Virus record (IMG/VR): IMGVR_UViG_3300035670_000325
Location: 1 to 49,154 of that record
Strand: one strand, 5' to 3'
DNA from: a virus
Length of the DNA: 49,154 bases
In this document: positions 25,771 to 33,276 of the stretch, piece by piece
Layout of the letters: the number at the start of each line of letters is the position of its first letter
Numbering within the stretch: the first letter of the stretch is position 1
The notes under the pieces: model-generated
Databases searched by the model: none
The model's input: only the letters and a program-made list of their open reading frames with translations
Told to the model about the DNA's origin: nothing
Position numbers and translations under genes: made by a program

Positions 25771-26085
25771 ATGAGCGAACACAACCAAAGTGATTTTTGT
25801 ATTTTAAAGTTTGATGAATTGACAAATCGCCTTGTTCGTGTAGAGAAGTTCAATGAACAACGAACTGAAAAAGAAAATACCATAGAAAAAGCAATTTTAG
25901 AAATACAATTATCAAATAAATTAATTGCACAAACACTATCAAAACTAGAAGAAAGATTTGAAAATTTCACTAAAGATAATAGTGATAAAATGTTTAAAGT
26001 ATTACAAAAATCATTATACATATTGTTTGGCATTATATTAGCATTACTTGGGTATAAATTTAATATTTTAGACTTGTTGAGGTGA
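25771..26085 (+). CDS. XhlA-like coiled-coil membrane protein (lysis)
   Basis: The 104-residue product has a coiled coil (about 15-75, NRLVRVEKFNEQRTEKENTI, LSKLEERFENF) and one C-terminal membrane span (83-100, SLYILFGIILALLGYKF). This matches the hemolysin XhlA family that acts with a holin. GGAGGTGCTTACA precedes ATG 25771; an in-frame GTG at 25762 overlaps the ribosome site and is rejected. The holin-like gene begins 4 bases after its stop. Confidence 0.75.
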   Translation: MSEHNQSDFCILKFDELTNRLVRVEKFNEQRTEKENTIEKAILEIQLSNKLIAQTLSKLEERFENFTKDNSDKMFKVLQKSLYILFGIILALLGYKFNILDLLR

Positions 26086-26089
26086 TGAT

Positions 26090-26257
26090 ATGAAAAAATT
26101 ATTTGACTTAATCGAAACAAGAAAACTAATTGCACTGTCTATTGTGTTGACTGCTTGTTATATGGCACTAAATGGCACAATAGAATCTAAAGATTTTTAT
26201 ACACTTGCTGTTACAATTATAAGTTTTTACTTTGGATTTAAGCGTAAGGAGGTGTAA
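26090..26257 (+). CDS. Small holin-like membrane protein
   Basis: The 55-residue product MKKLFDLIETRKLIALSIVL... has two predicted membrane spans (about 13-26 and 36-50) and a charged tail ending FKRKEV, as in small class II holins and XhlB-like proteins. GAGGTGATGAT precedes the ATG. Together with the XhlA-like gene it forms a lysis cassette at the end of the late operon. Its last codons overlap the ribosome site of the next microgene. Confidence 0.7.
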   Translation: MKKLFDLIETRKLIALSIVLTACYMALNGTIESKDFYTLAVTIISFYFGFKRKEV

Positions 26258-26260
26258 AAC

Positions 26261-26320
26261 ATGAAAATGAAAAAGAAATGTAAGAAATGTGGTATGGCGA
26301 AATGTAAATGTGGAAAATAG
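26261..26320 (+). CDS. 19-residue Cys-rich microprotein
   Basis: The tiny ORF encodes MKMKKKCKKCGMAKCKCGK with four cysteines (C7, C10, C15, C17) in a CxxC...CxC pattern suited to one zinc ion or a knot. AAGGAGGTG lies eight bases before the ATG, one of the strongest ribosome sites in the window. The ORF ends three bases before the operon terminator. The ribosome site, position and Lys/Cys composition argue it is translated. Function unknown. Confidence 0.6.
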   Translation: MKMKKKCKKCGMAKCKCGK

Positions 26321-26322
26321 TT

Positions 26323-26354
26323 AAAATAAGAGCCAATTTAAGGCTCTTATTTTT
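26323..26354. terminator. Bidirectional terminator between convergent arms
   Basis: AAAATAAGAGCC (26323-26334) and GGCTCTTATTTT (26342-26353) form a 12-bp stem with a 7-base loop. Because of the A and T flanks it has a U-tract on either strand. It ends the rightward late operon and the leftward unit at 26401-26801. Confidence 0.9.
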
Positions 26355-26360
26355 ATGTGG

Positions 26361-26413
26361 TAATATAAAATCATTCAAAACGTATTAAAATGGCTTAGAA
26401 TCAATTCTGGTGC
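26361..26413 (-). repeat. 53-bp dispersed repeat, copy 1
   Basis: One of four related 53-bp segments (27461-27513, 43352-43404, 48214-48266). Read on the minus strand the consensus runs GCACCAGAATTGATTCTAAG, then CCATTTTAA, then a variable part ending TTTTATATTA. Here it contains the stop codon of the 57-residue gene. Function unknown. Confidence 0.7.
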
Positions 26414-26574
26414 GTCTGATGCTGTTTTGTGCAATAATACACACCATCTATGTACTTATTGAGCCTATACACTACATTGTCAACAACAATAACAAATATT
26501 TTGATGCCATTAACGTATCTATAACCAAATTCTGTTGCCAAAACATCTACTTCTTCTTCTGTAAATGTTTTCAT
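26401..26574 (-). CDS. 57-residue hypothetical protein
   Basis: The ATG of this gene overlaps the stop of the upstream gene (ATGA), so translation is coupled. The product MKTFTEEEVDVLATEFGYRY... is mixed alpha/beta with FVIVVDNVVYRLNKYIDG, and ends KQHQTHQN. It looks like a compact small protein. The stop lies inside the first 53-bp dispersed repeat. The two-gene unit has its own promoter and structured leader, suggesting tightly timed expression. No family recognised. Confidence 0.65.
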   Translation of the reverse strand: MKTFTEEEVDVLATEFGYRYVNGIKIFVIVVDNVVYRLNKYIDGVYYCTKQHQTHQN

Positions 26575-26801
26575 AATAAATCTCTCAATTTTTCAAGTAT
26601 TTTTTTATTGTGTTCTATTTTAAAATCTAAAATAGTTATGTTAGAATTTAATTCATCTTGTTTTTGTTTCATTGTTTCAATATCTTCTAAATGTTTTTCT
26701 ATGTTGTTTTGTAACAAACAATTTGCTTTTGCTATTTTTTTATACACCCTATTAAATACTTTTAGTGTAGAATTTATTAAATAATCTGGGTTGTTAAACA
26801 T
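26571..26801 (-). CDS. 76-residue coiled-coil protein
   Basis: The product begins MFNNPDYLINSTLKVFNRVY and continues as a charged coiled coil (EKHLEDIETMKQKQDELNSN). GGAGGAATATT sits directly before ATG 26801. In-frame starts 36-39 bases upstream add MAKTIFYIWRNI but lack a good ribosome distance. It is the first gene after the 27056-27085 promoter and its hairpin leader. No family recognised; a small regulator or host-interaction protein is possible. Confidence 0.65.
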   Translation of the reverse strand: MFNNPDYLINSTLKVFNRVYKKIAKANCLLQNNIEKHLEDIETMKQKQDELNSNITILDFKIEHNKKILEKLRDLL

Positions 26802-27049
26802 AATATTCCTCCAAATGTAAAATATTGTTTTTGCCATCACATAAGATTATAACTCCTTGTTAGTGCTTTAGTACTATAGTGTTGTTAGTACTCTTAACGC
26901 TCAGCCTAACGGCTGAAGTTTAACCAAATCTTTTCTTTGTTTTGTACCAACCTCTGAAAGAGGTTGGTAACCATCATCGAAGATGATGGTTAATGACTAT
27001 TAAAGAAGATTTTAGTTTTGTTTGGAACAAACAGTGTATTAAAACCCTT
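26802..27049 (-). promoter_or_regulatory. Structured leader of the two-gene leftward unit
   Basis: This gene-free stretch holds a row of perfect hairpins: 26968-26992 (11 bp, TAACCATCATC), 26945-26969 (10 bp, TACCAACCTC) and 26901-26916 (6 bp, TCAGCC). The dyad at 27019-27033 comes first. On the minus strand it contains GTACTAACAACACTATAGTA, close to 519-545 in the rightward leader. Near its end an AAGGAG is followed by ATGTGATG, a start-stop. It looks like a regulatory leader RNA related to 318-586. Confidence 0.65.
27019..27033 (-). promoter_or_regulatory. Variant dyad TGTTTG-TTC-CAAACA
   Basis: On the minus strand this reads ACACTGTTTGTTCCAAACAA against ACACTGTCTGTTCCAGACAA at 330. Both differences are on paired positions and keep the stem. 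It lies about 16-30 bases downstream of the predicted start of its promoter, the same place as the 333-347 copy. Confidence 0.65.
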
Positions 27050-27055
27050 AAGACA

Positions 27056-27085
27056 ATTATACAAAACCTTGTTTTGAAACGTCAA
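27056..27085 (-). promoter_or_regulatory. Leftward promoter for the 26401-26801 unit
   Basis: On the minus strand TTGACG (27085-27080) and TATAAT (27061-27056) are separated by 18 bases. Predicted start is near 27049, leading into the structured leader. Confidence 0.7.
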
Positions 27086-27171
27086 TGTTGATTTTAGACG
27101 ATTATAAGCGTTTATAGTAATATAACTTTTTAATGCTTTAAATATCTTTAAAAATTAGCCTTTTTCATATT

Positions 27172-27186
27172 TGTCTGGAACAGACA
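27172..27186 (-). promoter_or_regulatory. Dyad TGTCTG-TTC-CAGACA after the 75-residue gene
   Basis: An exact copy of the 333/548 dyad lies 4 bases after the stop codon of the 27190 gene and upstream of the 27085 promoter. On the plus strand a 24-base context is identical to that at 545-568. Confidence 0.6.
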
Positions 27187-27189
27187 GTA

Positions 27190-27417
27190 CTATTTACGCT
27201 TTAACTCTTTATTTATGCGTCTTATAGCATCTGTAAGTTTTAAAATAATTTCTTCGTGACTAGATTCATTTACGTTTTGGAAGTTTACTACAAGTCCTTT
27301 TGGTGGTTTTTTGCTATGGTCAATAATTTTACATAAAAAACCATTAATAGATGTACTTTTTTCAATATGTATCTCTTGTTGATCTTTAAGTTCTAACAAC
27401 ATATTAATAAACTCCAT
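27190..27417 (-). CDS. 75-residue hypothetical protein
   Basis: The product MEFINMLLELKDQQEIHIEK... has a beta-prone centre (GFLCKIIDHSKKPPKGLVVN) and a basic helical C-terminus (ILKLTDAIRRINKELKRK). AGGAGGTAGAG precedes the ATG. It is the last gene of the leftward replication arm, separated from RusA by a stretch containing the second 53-bp repeat. A small DNA-binding role is possible from the basic end; no family recognised. Confidence 0.6.
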   Translation of the reverse strand: MEFINMLLELKDQQEIHIEKSTSINGFLCKIIDHSKKPPKGLVVNFQNVNESSHEEIILKLTDAIRRINKELKRK

Positions 27418-27460
27418 CTCTACCTCCTAGAAGCCATTCTAAGGCTTTATTATATTGTTT

Positions 27461-27513
27461 TAATATAAAACTACTATAAACGCTATAAAATGTCTCTAAA
27501 TCAATTCTGGTGC
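27461..27513 (-). repeat. 53-bp dispersed repeat, copy 2
   Basis: Same length and orientation as the copy at 26361-26413. On the minus strand it starts within the final RusA codons (APELI then TAG) and runs 35 bases into the gap before the 27417 gene, ending TAGTAGTTTTATATTA. Confidence 0.7.
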
Positions 27514-27894
27514 TTCTGGTGGTGTTGTATCATAATATAACTCTAATATAACACCAGGATTGTCTCTGTCTACTGTGAAATTTACAATGTTTGGCAAAAC
27601 ATACCTATCATCTTCAAAAAGATTAGCATCTTCTAAAGCATCTAGTAATATTTTTAATGTGTTGTGTGTATCTCTACGTCTATTGTCTGGAAAGTAAAAC
27701 CACATATTGCATCTAACTTTTTGTGAGCCTTTAAATCGTTCAAAGTTTTGAGATATAATTTCTTCTCTAACTAATCGTTCAACAAATGCCCAATACTCTC
27801 TTGCTTGTGGTTTCTTAATCTTAATGTTGTTTTTGTAAAAATAGCAATGATTAATACTTGGTGGTAGTGGTACTTTAATTATGAATTTTTCCAT
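27496..27894 (-). CDS. rusA: RusA-type Holliday junction resolvase
   Basis: The 132-residue nuclease resolves four-way junctions left by recombination or replication. RusA features are VPLPPSINH near the start and the acidic motif DNRRRDTHNTLKILLDALED followed by FEDDRYV, which carries the catalytic Asp residues. Length is typical. GGAGGGTACACA precedes ATG 27894, and its first codons overlap the end of the exonuclease gene by 16 bases. The last codons lie in a 53-bp dispersed repeat. Confidence 0.9.
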   Translation of the reverse strand: MEKFIIKVPLPPSINHCYFYKNNIKIKKPQAREYWAFVERLVREEIISQNFERFKGSQKVRCNMWFYFPDNRRRDTHNTLKILLDALEDANLFEDDRYVLPNIVNFTVDRDNPGVILELYYDTTPPEAPELI

Positions 27895-28925
27895 TGTGTA
27901 CCCTCCTTAATTGACTTCCATTGTGTGTTGATTCCATTACATAAATTGTTTTTACCAAGAGAACAAAAATCAGTACAAAATTTAGAATTCTTTGTGTTGA
28001 ATGGAAATATACCATCACGTATTTTAGAGTATATTTCTTGCATTTGTTTTAACTTATCCGAAACAGAGAAAGTATATATTCCACCTCTCCATACATCACA
28101 TACATATACATCGTCATTTACTAAATTAAATTCCCTTGTTTGTACATTTTTAAGTCTATCTAAATGTTTTGGGAATATTAATTTTAATCGTTTTGGCAAT
28201 GCACCATATATTGTTTTAATTGCTAAAGCATATATAGGTAATTGCATGTTGTTGTGTAATTGGTGGCTTGAATATACTTTTCCTGTTTTATAATCCTCAA
28301 CAACCCATTTAGCAGGATTATCTTTATTACCATTGATTCGGTCAAATGTTGCTCGTATTGGTATATCTATTCCATCTACATTGAAAAAATGTTGTTGCTC
28401 TGTAAGCATTGGTACTTCTCTGTCTTTTTCAAACTCTATAAAATTATCTAACGTCATCATGCCATTATGTTTAAATTCTGTAAAATCTTCATCACTGTCA
28501 AAATATGATTTATCTAATTTATCATATAGTTTTGCACATTCATTTAACGCATCTTCCTTAACGTCAAGTAATGGTCTTTTATAACTATACTTATCAAATA
28601 AATCATGTAGTAGTGAGCCAGTAATAGAATATTTGTTTTGTCTTTGTTCTTGTGGTATAGTGTTTAAAATAAATTCATGTTTAAAAGACCAACCACATTT
28701 TAAATAAGATTCAAACATAGTAGAACTAATACAATCAAGTTTTACATTTTCTTTGACAAAACAATATTGGCATTTGTATTTGTTTCTAAGTGCGTGTTCA
28801 TCACACATAGATTTACCACAATCAATACATTTAAACTCACACTCTGTGTGCAATGTAGCATCACAATTAGCACATTTAGTATAAGTGTTTGATGTTATTG
28901 GCAATTGACAATTCTTACATATCAT
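27879..28925 (-). CDS. RecB/Cas4-family PD-(D/E)XK exonuclease with N-terminal zinc ribbons
   Basis: The 348-residue protein joins a Cys-rich N-terminus (about 1-57: CKNCQLP, CANCDATLHTECEFKCIDCG, CQYC) to a nuclease of the PDDEXK_1/Cas4 type. The nuclease shows GSLLHDLFDKYS, VVEDYKTGKVYSSHQLHNN, MQLPIYALAI and a C-terminal FCTDFCSLGKNNLC that may hold an iron-sulfur or zinc centre. It probably processes DNA ends in replication or recombination with RusA, which it overlaps. AAAGGAGAAGAAG precedes the ATG. The treble N-terminal zinc unit is unusual for the family. Confidence 0.85.
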   Translation of the reverse strand: MICKNCQLPITSNTYTKCANCDATLHTECEFKCIDCGKSMCDEHALRNKYKCQYCFVKENVKLDCISSTMFESYLKCGWSFKHEFILNTIPQEQRQNKYSITGSLLHDLFDKYSYKRPLLDVKEDALNECAKLYDKLDKSYFDSDEDFTEFKHNGMMTLDNFIEFEKDREVPMLTEQQHFFNVDGIDIPIRATFDRINGNKDNPAKWVVEDYKTGKVYSSHQLHNNMQLPIYALAIKTIYGALPKRLKLIFPKHLDRLKNVQTREFNLVNDDVYVCDVWRGGIYTFSVSDKLKQMQEIYSKIRDGIFPFNTKNSKFCTDFCSLGKNNLCNGINTQWKSIKEGTQWKNS

Positions 28926-29157
28926 CTTCTTCTCCTTTCTTTAATCTTAAGTATTTATCCATCACAATATCATCACGTATGTATTCTGGTTCTTTCTCTC
29001 CCATTCCTAACTCACAAATTGTTACATTTGTTTTGAAAAGGAATCTAACAGCATCATATACGTGAAAACAACATTCTCCAATCATCTTCTCACTACTTTC
29101 TCTCTTTGTTTTGAATAAACACTCAACATCATCACATAATACAGTTTTTTTACTCAT
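28915..29157 (-). CDS. 80-residue hypothetical protein
   Basis: The product MSKKTVLCDDVECLFKTKRE... has four scattered cysteines (8, 13, 29, 30) and an acidic end KKGEEDDM. It overlaps the exonuclease gene by 11 bases and starts 4 bases after the polymerase stop, behind GGAGTGATGTT, so it is co-translated with both. Possibly a polymerase or nuclease accessory; no family recognised. Confidence 0.6.
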   Translation of the reverse strand: MSKKTVLCDDVECLFKTKRESSEKMIGECCFHVYDAVRFLFKTNVTICELGMGEKEPEYIRDDIVMDKYLRLKKGEEDDM

Positions 29158-29161
29158 AACA

Positions 29162-32100
29162 TCACTCCAAGATTTGTATTTTGTTTAACAATACTTTACT
29201 ACCATCTTTTTTACCTACAACCATAACAAAATTACCAGATTGTAAAAATTGTTTTGCACTTGAATATTGTGATGAAAATATTACAACATCAACATTTTCA
29301 AACTCAGTTTCAAGTGTTACAAATGCCATTTGTTTCTTGTTTTTATCTGTCAATGTTTTGATATTTTTTATCTCACCTCCTATTATGACATTGTTTACTT
29401 GCATTTGCAATGGTTTAAAGTTATAATTTTTAAATGGTGAATGTTGTAAATAAAATCCTAGTGATTCTCTTTCCATTTTGGCTAAATCAGATTGTTTGTG
29501 TTCTTTAGTTGCTAATTCGTTAGCGTATTCCACATCACTTTTGCTACCTCTATGCATATAATATTGGTTAAGCAACCTATACCTATTGCTATCGAAATGG
29601 TCAAAGCAACCTGCGTATACCATGTTAGTGATAATCGTCTTGTTAATAAGTCTACTATCAATATTGGTAAGAAAATCGTTAAAAGTGTTGATATTGTTAT
29701 AATCAAGACTAATGAGATGTTGAATAGCATTATCCCCAACCCCCTTTATTGTGTTGAATGGTATTACAATTGCGTCATTCTCAATTATAAACTCGTTACT
29801 TGATTTTGATATATCTGGTGGTAATACTTTAATTCCCATCTGTACACATTGTTTGACACGTTTAGATATACTCTCTTGGTCTGTACTTTCATATGTCATT
29901 AATGCACACATAAACTCTAATGGATAATAATATTTAAGCCATGCTGTTTGGTATGATATTTCAGCGTAACAGGCGGCATGAGAAGCGTTAAATGAATACC
30001 CACCATCTAAAGCATCAACTATTTCACTCCAAGCTGTCTCAATGGCTTCTAGGCTTGTTAAAACACCTTTGTGTTGACAATCCCATATAAACTCATTGTG
30101 TAATTCGTGTTGTTCTCTAATCTTTTTAACTTTTCTTAAACTATCTCCTTTACCTAATGACCAACCAGCTAATGTGTGTACCCGCATCATAATTTGTTCT
30201 TGGTAGGTAATTGTGTTATATGTTGATTTCATATACGGTATTTCTAAATCAGACAAATAACTAAATTCCTTACCATTCATACGTGCAATATATTCATCTG
30301 GATTTCCAGTTCCTGGGCGAATTAGAGAGTTAAGTGCTGTTAGTGCTTCAAAATCTTTTGGTTGTATTTGTTTTGTCATATCCTGTTGTTCTTCTAGTTG
30401 AAATACACCAATTACATCACCTTGACATAATGAATCATATACATTTGGATCGTCTTTGTCACTCATACGATCTAAGTCAAGCATATCAATAGATTCACCA
30501 TGCCTTGCTCTAATTAACTCTAATGTTTTGTCAATCACACTAAGTGTAACAAGCTTTAATATGTCAAATTTATACAGACCAATTTCTTCCAACATATATT
30601 TATCAAAACAAGATACTAACATATTTGTTTTGGCATCATACATTGTTGGAACAAACTCTCTAACTGCTTTTGGTACTATTAAAACACCAGCAGCATGTTG
30701 TGATACATGGTCAATAGTACCTTCTAATCTATACATAGCTTTAAATAAATCTGGGTGTTGTTTTTTCATACTTCTAAACACATCAGATTCTTCACAATCT
30801 GCTAATGTTAGATTAAGTTTTTTAGGTAATGATTTGCTTAATTTATTAATTTCAAGTTGTGTAAAACCATGTATACCAAGTACCTTTCTTATTACCGCTT
30901 TAGCTGTTAATTTACCAAATGCTATGATTGATGAAACGCAATCCTCTCCCCATCTCTTTTTTAGGTATTCAATTACTGGTTCACGTGCTGAGAAATCAGT
31001 ATCGAAATCGGGAGACGTAATACGCTCTGGATTTAGGAAACGTTCAAATAGCAAATGGTTGTCGATTGGGTTAAGTGTTGTTATGTCGCATAAATATCCA
31101 ACCATGCTTCCAGCACCACTACCTCTACCTCCACCAACTATAACTCCATTATTCTTTGCCCATTGTATATAGTCTGCTACTATTAAATAATAACCACTAT
31201 AACCCTTTTGTTCTATAACATTTAACTCAAAATTAACACGTTGTTTTTCTACTATTGATTTATTGTGTTGTTTTGATAACCAACCTCTATTACACATTTG
31301 ACGTAAAGCTAATTGTTCATTTTCTGAATATTTTGGTAATGCTTCTTCTTTACTTGGAACTTCATATTCAAAACAACATTTATTTGCTACTAACATTGTG
31401 TTGGATAAGCACTTTTCTGCTTCTTCTTTTGTTAAACCAATAGCATCTTTTATCATTTCTTCTTCTGAACGTAACCAATAATCATTTGATGGGAATTTAA
31501 ATCGTTTTTCGTCTGACATTTTACCTTTTGTTTGCATACACAATAACATCTCATGTATTTTAGCATCATCTTTATATACGTAATGAATGTCAGCAGTAAG
31601 AATTGGTGTTATATCGTATAGTTGTGATAAGTTATACAAATCTCTATTAATAACTTTTTGTTCATATAGTGTGTTGGATTGTAACTCTAAATAATAATCA
31701 TCACCAAACATTGTTTTCATGTTTTCTAGTGTTGAATATATCTCATTCCACATGCCATGTGTTATCATGTAAGGTATATGACCTCCAACACATGCTGTTG
31801 ATACTACTATATCTTGCTTGTGTCTATACAAATCTTCATACGTTACAACTGGCTTTCCTTTGTATTTTTGCTTATAAGATAGTTCTTGTAGTGCATATAG
31901 ATTCTTAAGACCTTTCATTGATTTGGCAAAACATATGATATGAAATCTTTTTTCGTGTCCTTCAACATAATGATAAAACTCAACACCATAGATTGGTTGT
32001 ATATTGTGTTGTTTACACGTTTTATAGAAATCATAAATACCAGATAATGCACCATGGTCTGTAATAGCTATTGCGTGTTGGTTTAACTCTTTAGCACGTA

Positions 32101-32171
32101 AAACTAATTCATCTATCTTGCACATTCCATCAAAGTGCTGAATAATGCGTATGCGAGTGTAAATGTACCAT
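29162..32171 (-). CDS. dnaE: DNA polymerase III alpha (C family), apparent +1 programmed frameshift
   Basis: The protein is the phage replicative polymerase. The frame from ATG 32171, preceded by GGGAG at seven bases, reads MVHLHSHTHYSAL then TGA. The frame from 32131 continues DGMCKIDELVLRAKEL for 989 residues. Joined by skipping one T at CTT TGA, the sequence becomes the canonical PHP start HLHSHTHYSALDGMCKI, 1002 residues in all. PHP residues ITDHG, YGVEF and TADIHY and polymerase motifs GGGRGSGAGS and PDFDTDFS follow. CTT TGA is the +1 site of prfB, but no internal SD-like sequence is seen upstream. Reinitiation at ATG 32125 would give a PHP-defective form. Confidence 0.88.
32130..32135 (-). 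other. Putative +1 frameshift site CTT TGA
   Basis: On the minus strand CTTTGA is the last sense codon plus stop of the short upstream frame. Slippage of the Leu tRNA from CUU to UUU and reading of GAU next gives ...SALDGM, matching the polymerase family exactly without gaps. UGA is decoded only by RF2, so low RF2 activity would favour the full-length enzyme. Confidence 0.7.
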
Positions 32172-32208
32172 TATCCATCTCCCTCTCTTTCTTAGTAAGA
32201 TTTAGTAT

Positions 32209-32236
32209 TAAAAAAAATAGGGGCGAGTGCAACCCC
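32209..32236 (-). terminator. Hairpin plus T-tract upstream of the polymerase gene
   Basis: On the minus strand GGGG (32236-32233), a 9-base loop and CCCC (32223-32220) are followed by TATTTTTTTT. The stem is short but the U-tract is long. It may partly terminate transcripts from the DUF3310 gene before the polymerase gene. Confidence 0.45.
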
Positions 32237-32305
32237 GGTGTCAGTAATAAAATAAGTAGGAGTATCCTCCTTTTGTTTTTTTTATTTAGTAAGCACTCTT
32301 TACTA

Positions 32306-32518
32306 TTAGTTTTCCATTGTTTCTATGATTTTTGTTAAGTACCATTTTGCTTTTTTTAAATCCTCAATACCATTTTTCTTTTTATATCTGCTTACATATT
32401 TTAAAACATTTCCAACACAAAAGCCTTCAAATTGTTCTTGTGTTAATTTGTCTTTTAAATAATCTATTGTTTCTATTTGCCCAACATAGTGTGATGGTTG
32501 ATTAACATTATCAGACAT
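32306..32518 (-). CDS. DUF3310 (nucleotide-kinase-like) protein
   Basis: The 70-residue protein shows the DUF3310 signature: NQPSHYVGQIETIDYLKDKL, then FCVGNVLKYVSRYKKKNGIE and DLKKAKWYLTKII. Such proteins are widespread in phage replication modules, and their biochemical role is not settled. GGAGGGATGAT precedes the ATG. It starts 2 bases after the phosphoesterase stop. It is the last gene before the hairpin ahead of the polymerase. Confidence 0.85.
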   Translation of the reverse strand: MSDNVNQPSHYVGQIETIDYLKDKLTQEQFEGFCVGNVLKYVSRYKKKNGIEDLKKAKWYLTKIIETMEN

Positions 32519-32519
32519 A

Positions 32520-33275
32520 TCATCCCTCCATAGATACTTTAATGTACCTTGCTCGTTTGTTTCCGTTTAAAGTTATTAGTGGATATCCTAAAATTCTTTC
32601 ATGTAATCCTTTCATTTCTGCATATCCATCATCAGACTCTAAACAACTACCAGTCAAAACAAAATGTTGTTTTATTTTGCGTATAATATTGTTGCGTGTA
32701 TCTGGTATTTTAAATGTTCTAGATGATGTTCCAAGCTTGTGTACATGACCACAACAATATATATCTGCATACATTTTATTTGCCATATCCTCTAGTGTTT
32801 TAAATGCAGATTGTATTGATGCACCTCCACCACTACCATGCCACATATTAATTGTATAACATACCTCGTTCCAAGCATACTTTACAATACCTTGATAACC
32901 TAAATATGGTATGTTTAGTTCTTTACAGATTATATCCATAACATCTAGTGATGTTATATTAGATATTCTTGTTTCATGATTACCTATAACTGCACCATCT
33001 ATATAATCTTTATATGGTTCTAGTATTTCTATTGCTCTATTGATTTGTTGTTTAGGTGTTAAATTAGTTTCAAATACACCTTTTCCTATACTGTCTTTAG
33101 TAGCACATTCTAAAATATCTCCCATCAATATACATCTGGTTGTTTCGTTTAATTCTTTTAAATGAGAATCTAACAACTTGTAATTACAATTAACATGCCC
33201 AATATGTACATCACCAATTGGTTTAACGTTAATTTGTTTATCTCGACCAGAATATTTTGAAGATATTATTTTCAT
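32520..33275 (-). CDS. Calcineurin-like metallophosphoesterase
   Basis: The 251-residue enzyme has all metal-binding motifs of the family in order: GDVHIG (21-26), GDILE (52-56), GNHE (about 97), a WHG stretch (about 145) and GHVH (about 177). It probably cleaves a phosphodiester or phosphomonoester; in phage replication modules such enzymes are often DNA-end nucleases or phosphatases, but the substrate cannot be read from sequence. AGGAGGTAGTTAAT precedes the ATG, 2 bases after the dUTPase stop. Confidence 0.88.
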   Translation of the reverse strand: MKIISSKYSGRDKQINVKPIGDVHIGHVNCNYKLLDSHLKELNETTRCILMGDILECATKDSIGKGVFETNLTPKQQINRAIEILEPYKDYIDGAVIGNHETRISNITSLDVMDIICKELNIPYLGYQGIVKYAWNEVCYTINMWHGSGGGASIQSAFKTLEDMANKMYADIYCCGHVHKLGTSSRTFKIPDTRNNIIRKIKQHFVLTGSCLESDDGYAEMKGLHERILGYPLITLNGNKRARYIKVSMEG

Positions 33276-33276
33276 A

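Noticed and set aside
29162-32125. Polymerase gene starting simply at ATG 32125
   Set aside because: There is no ribosome site for it, and it would lack the PHP HxH strand that is present upstream in another frame at exactly the expected distance.
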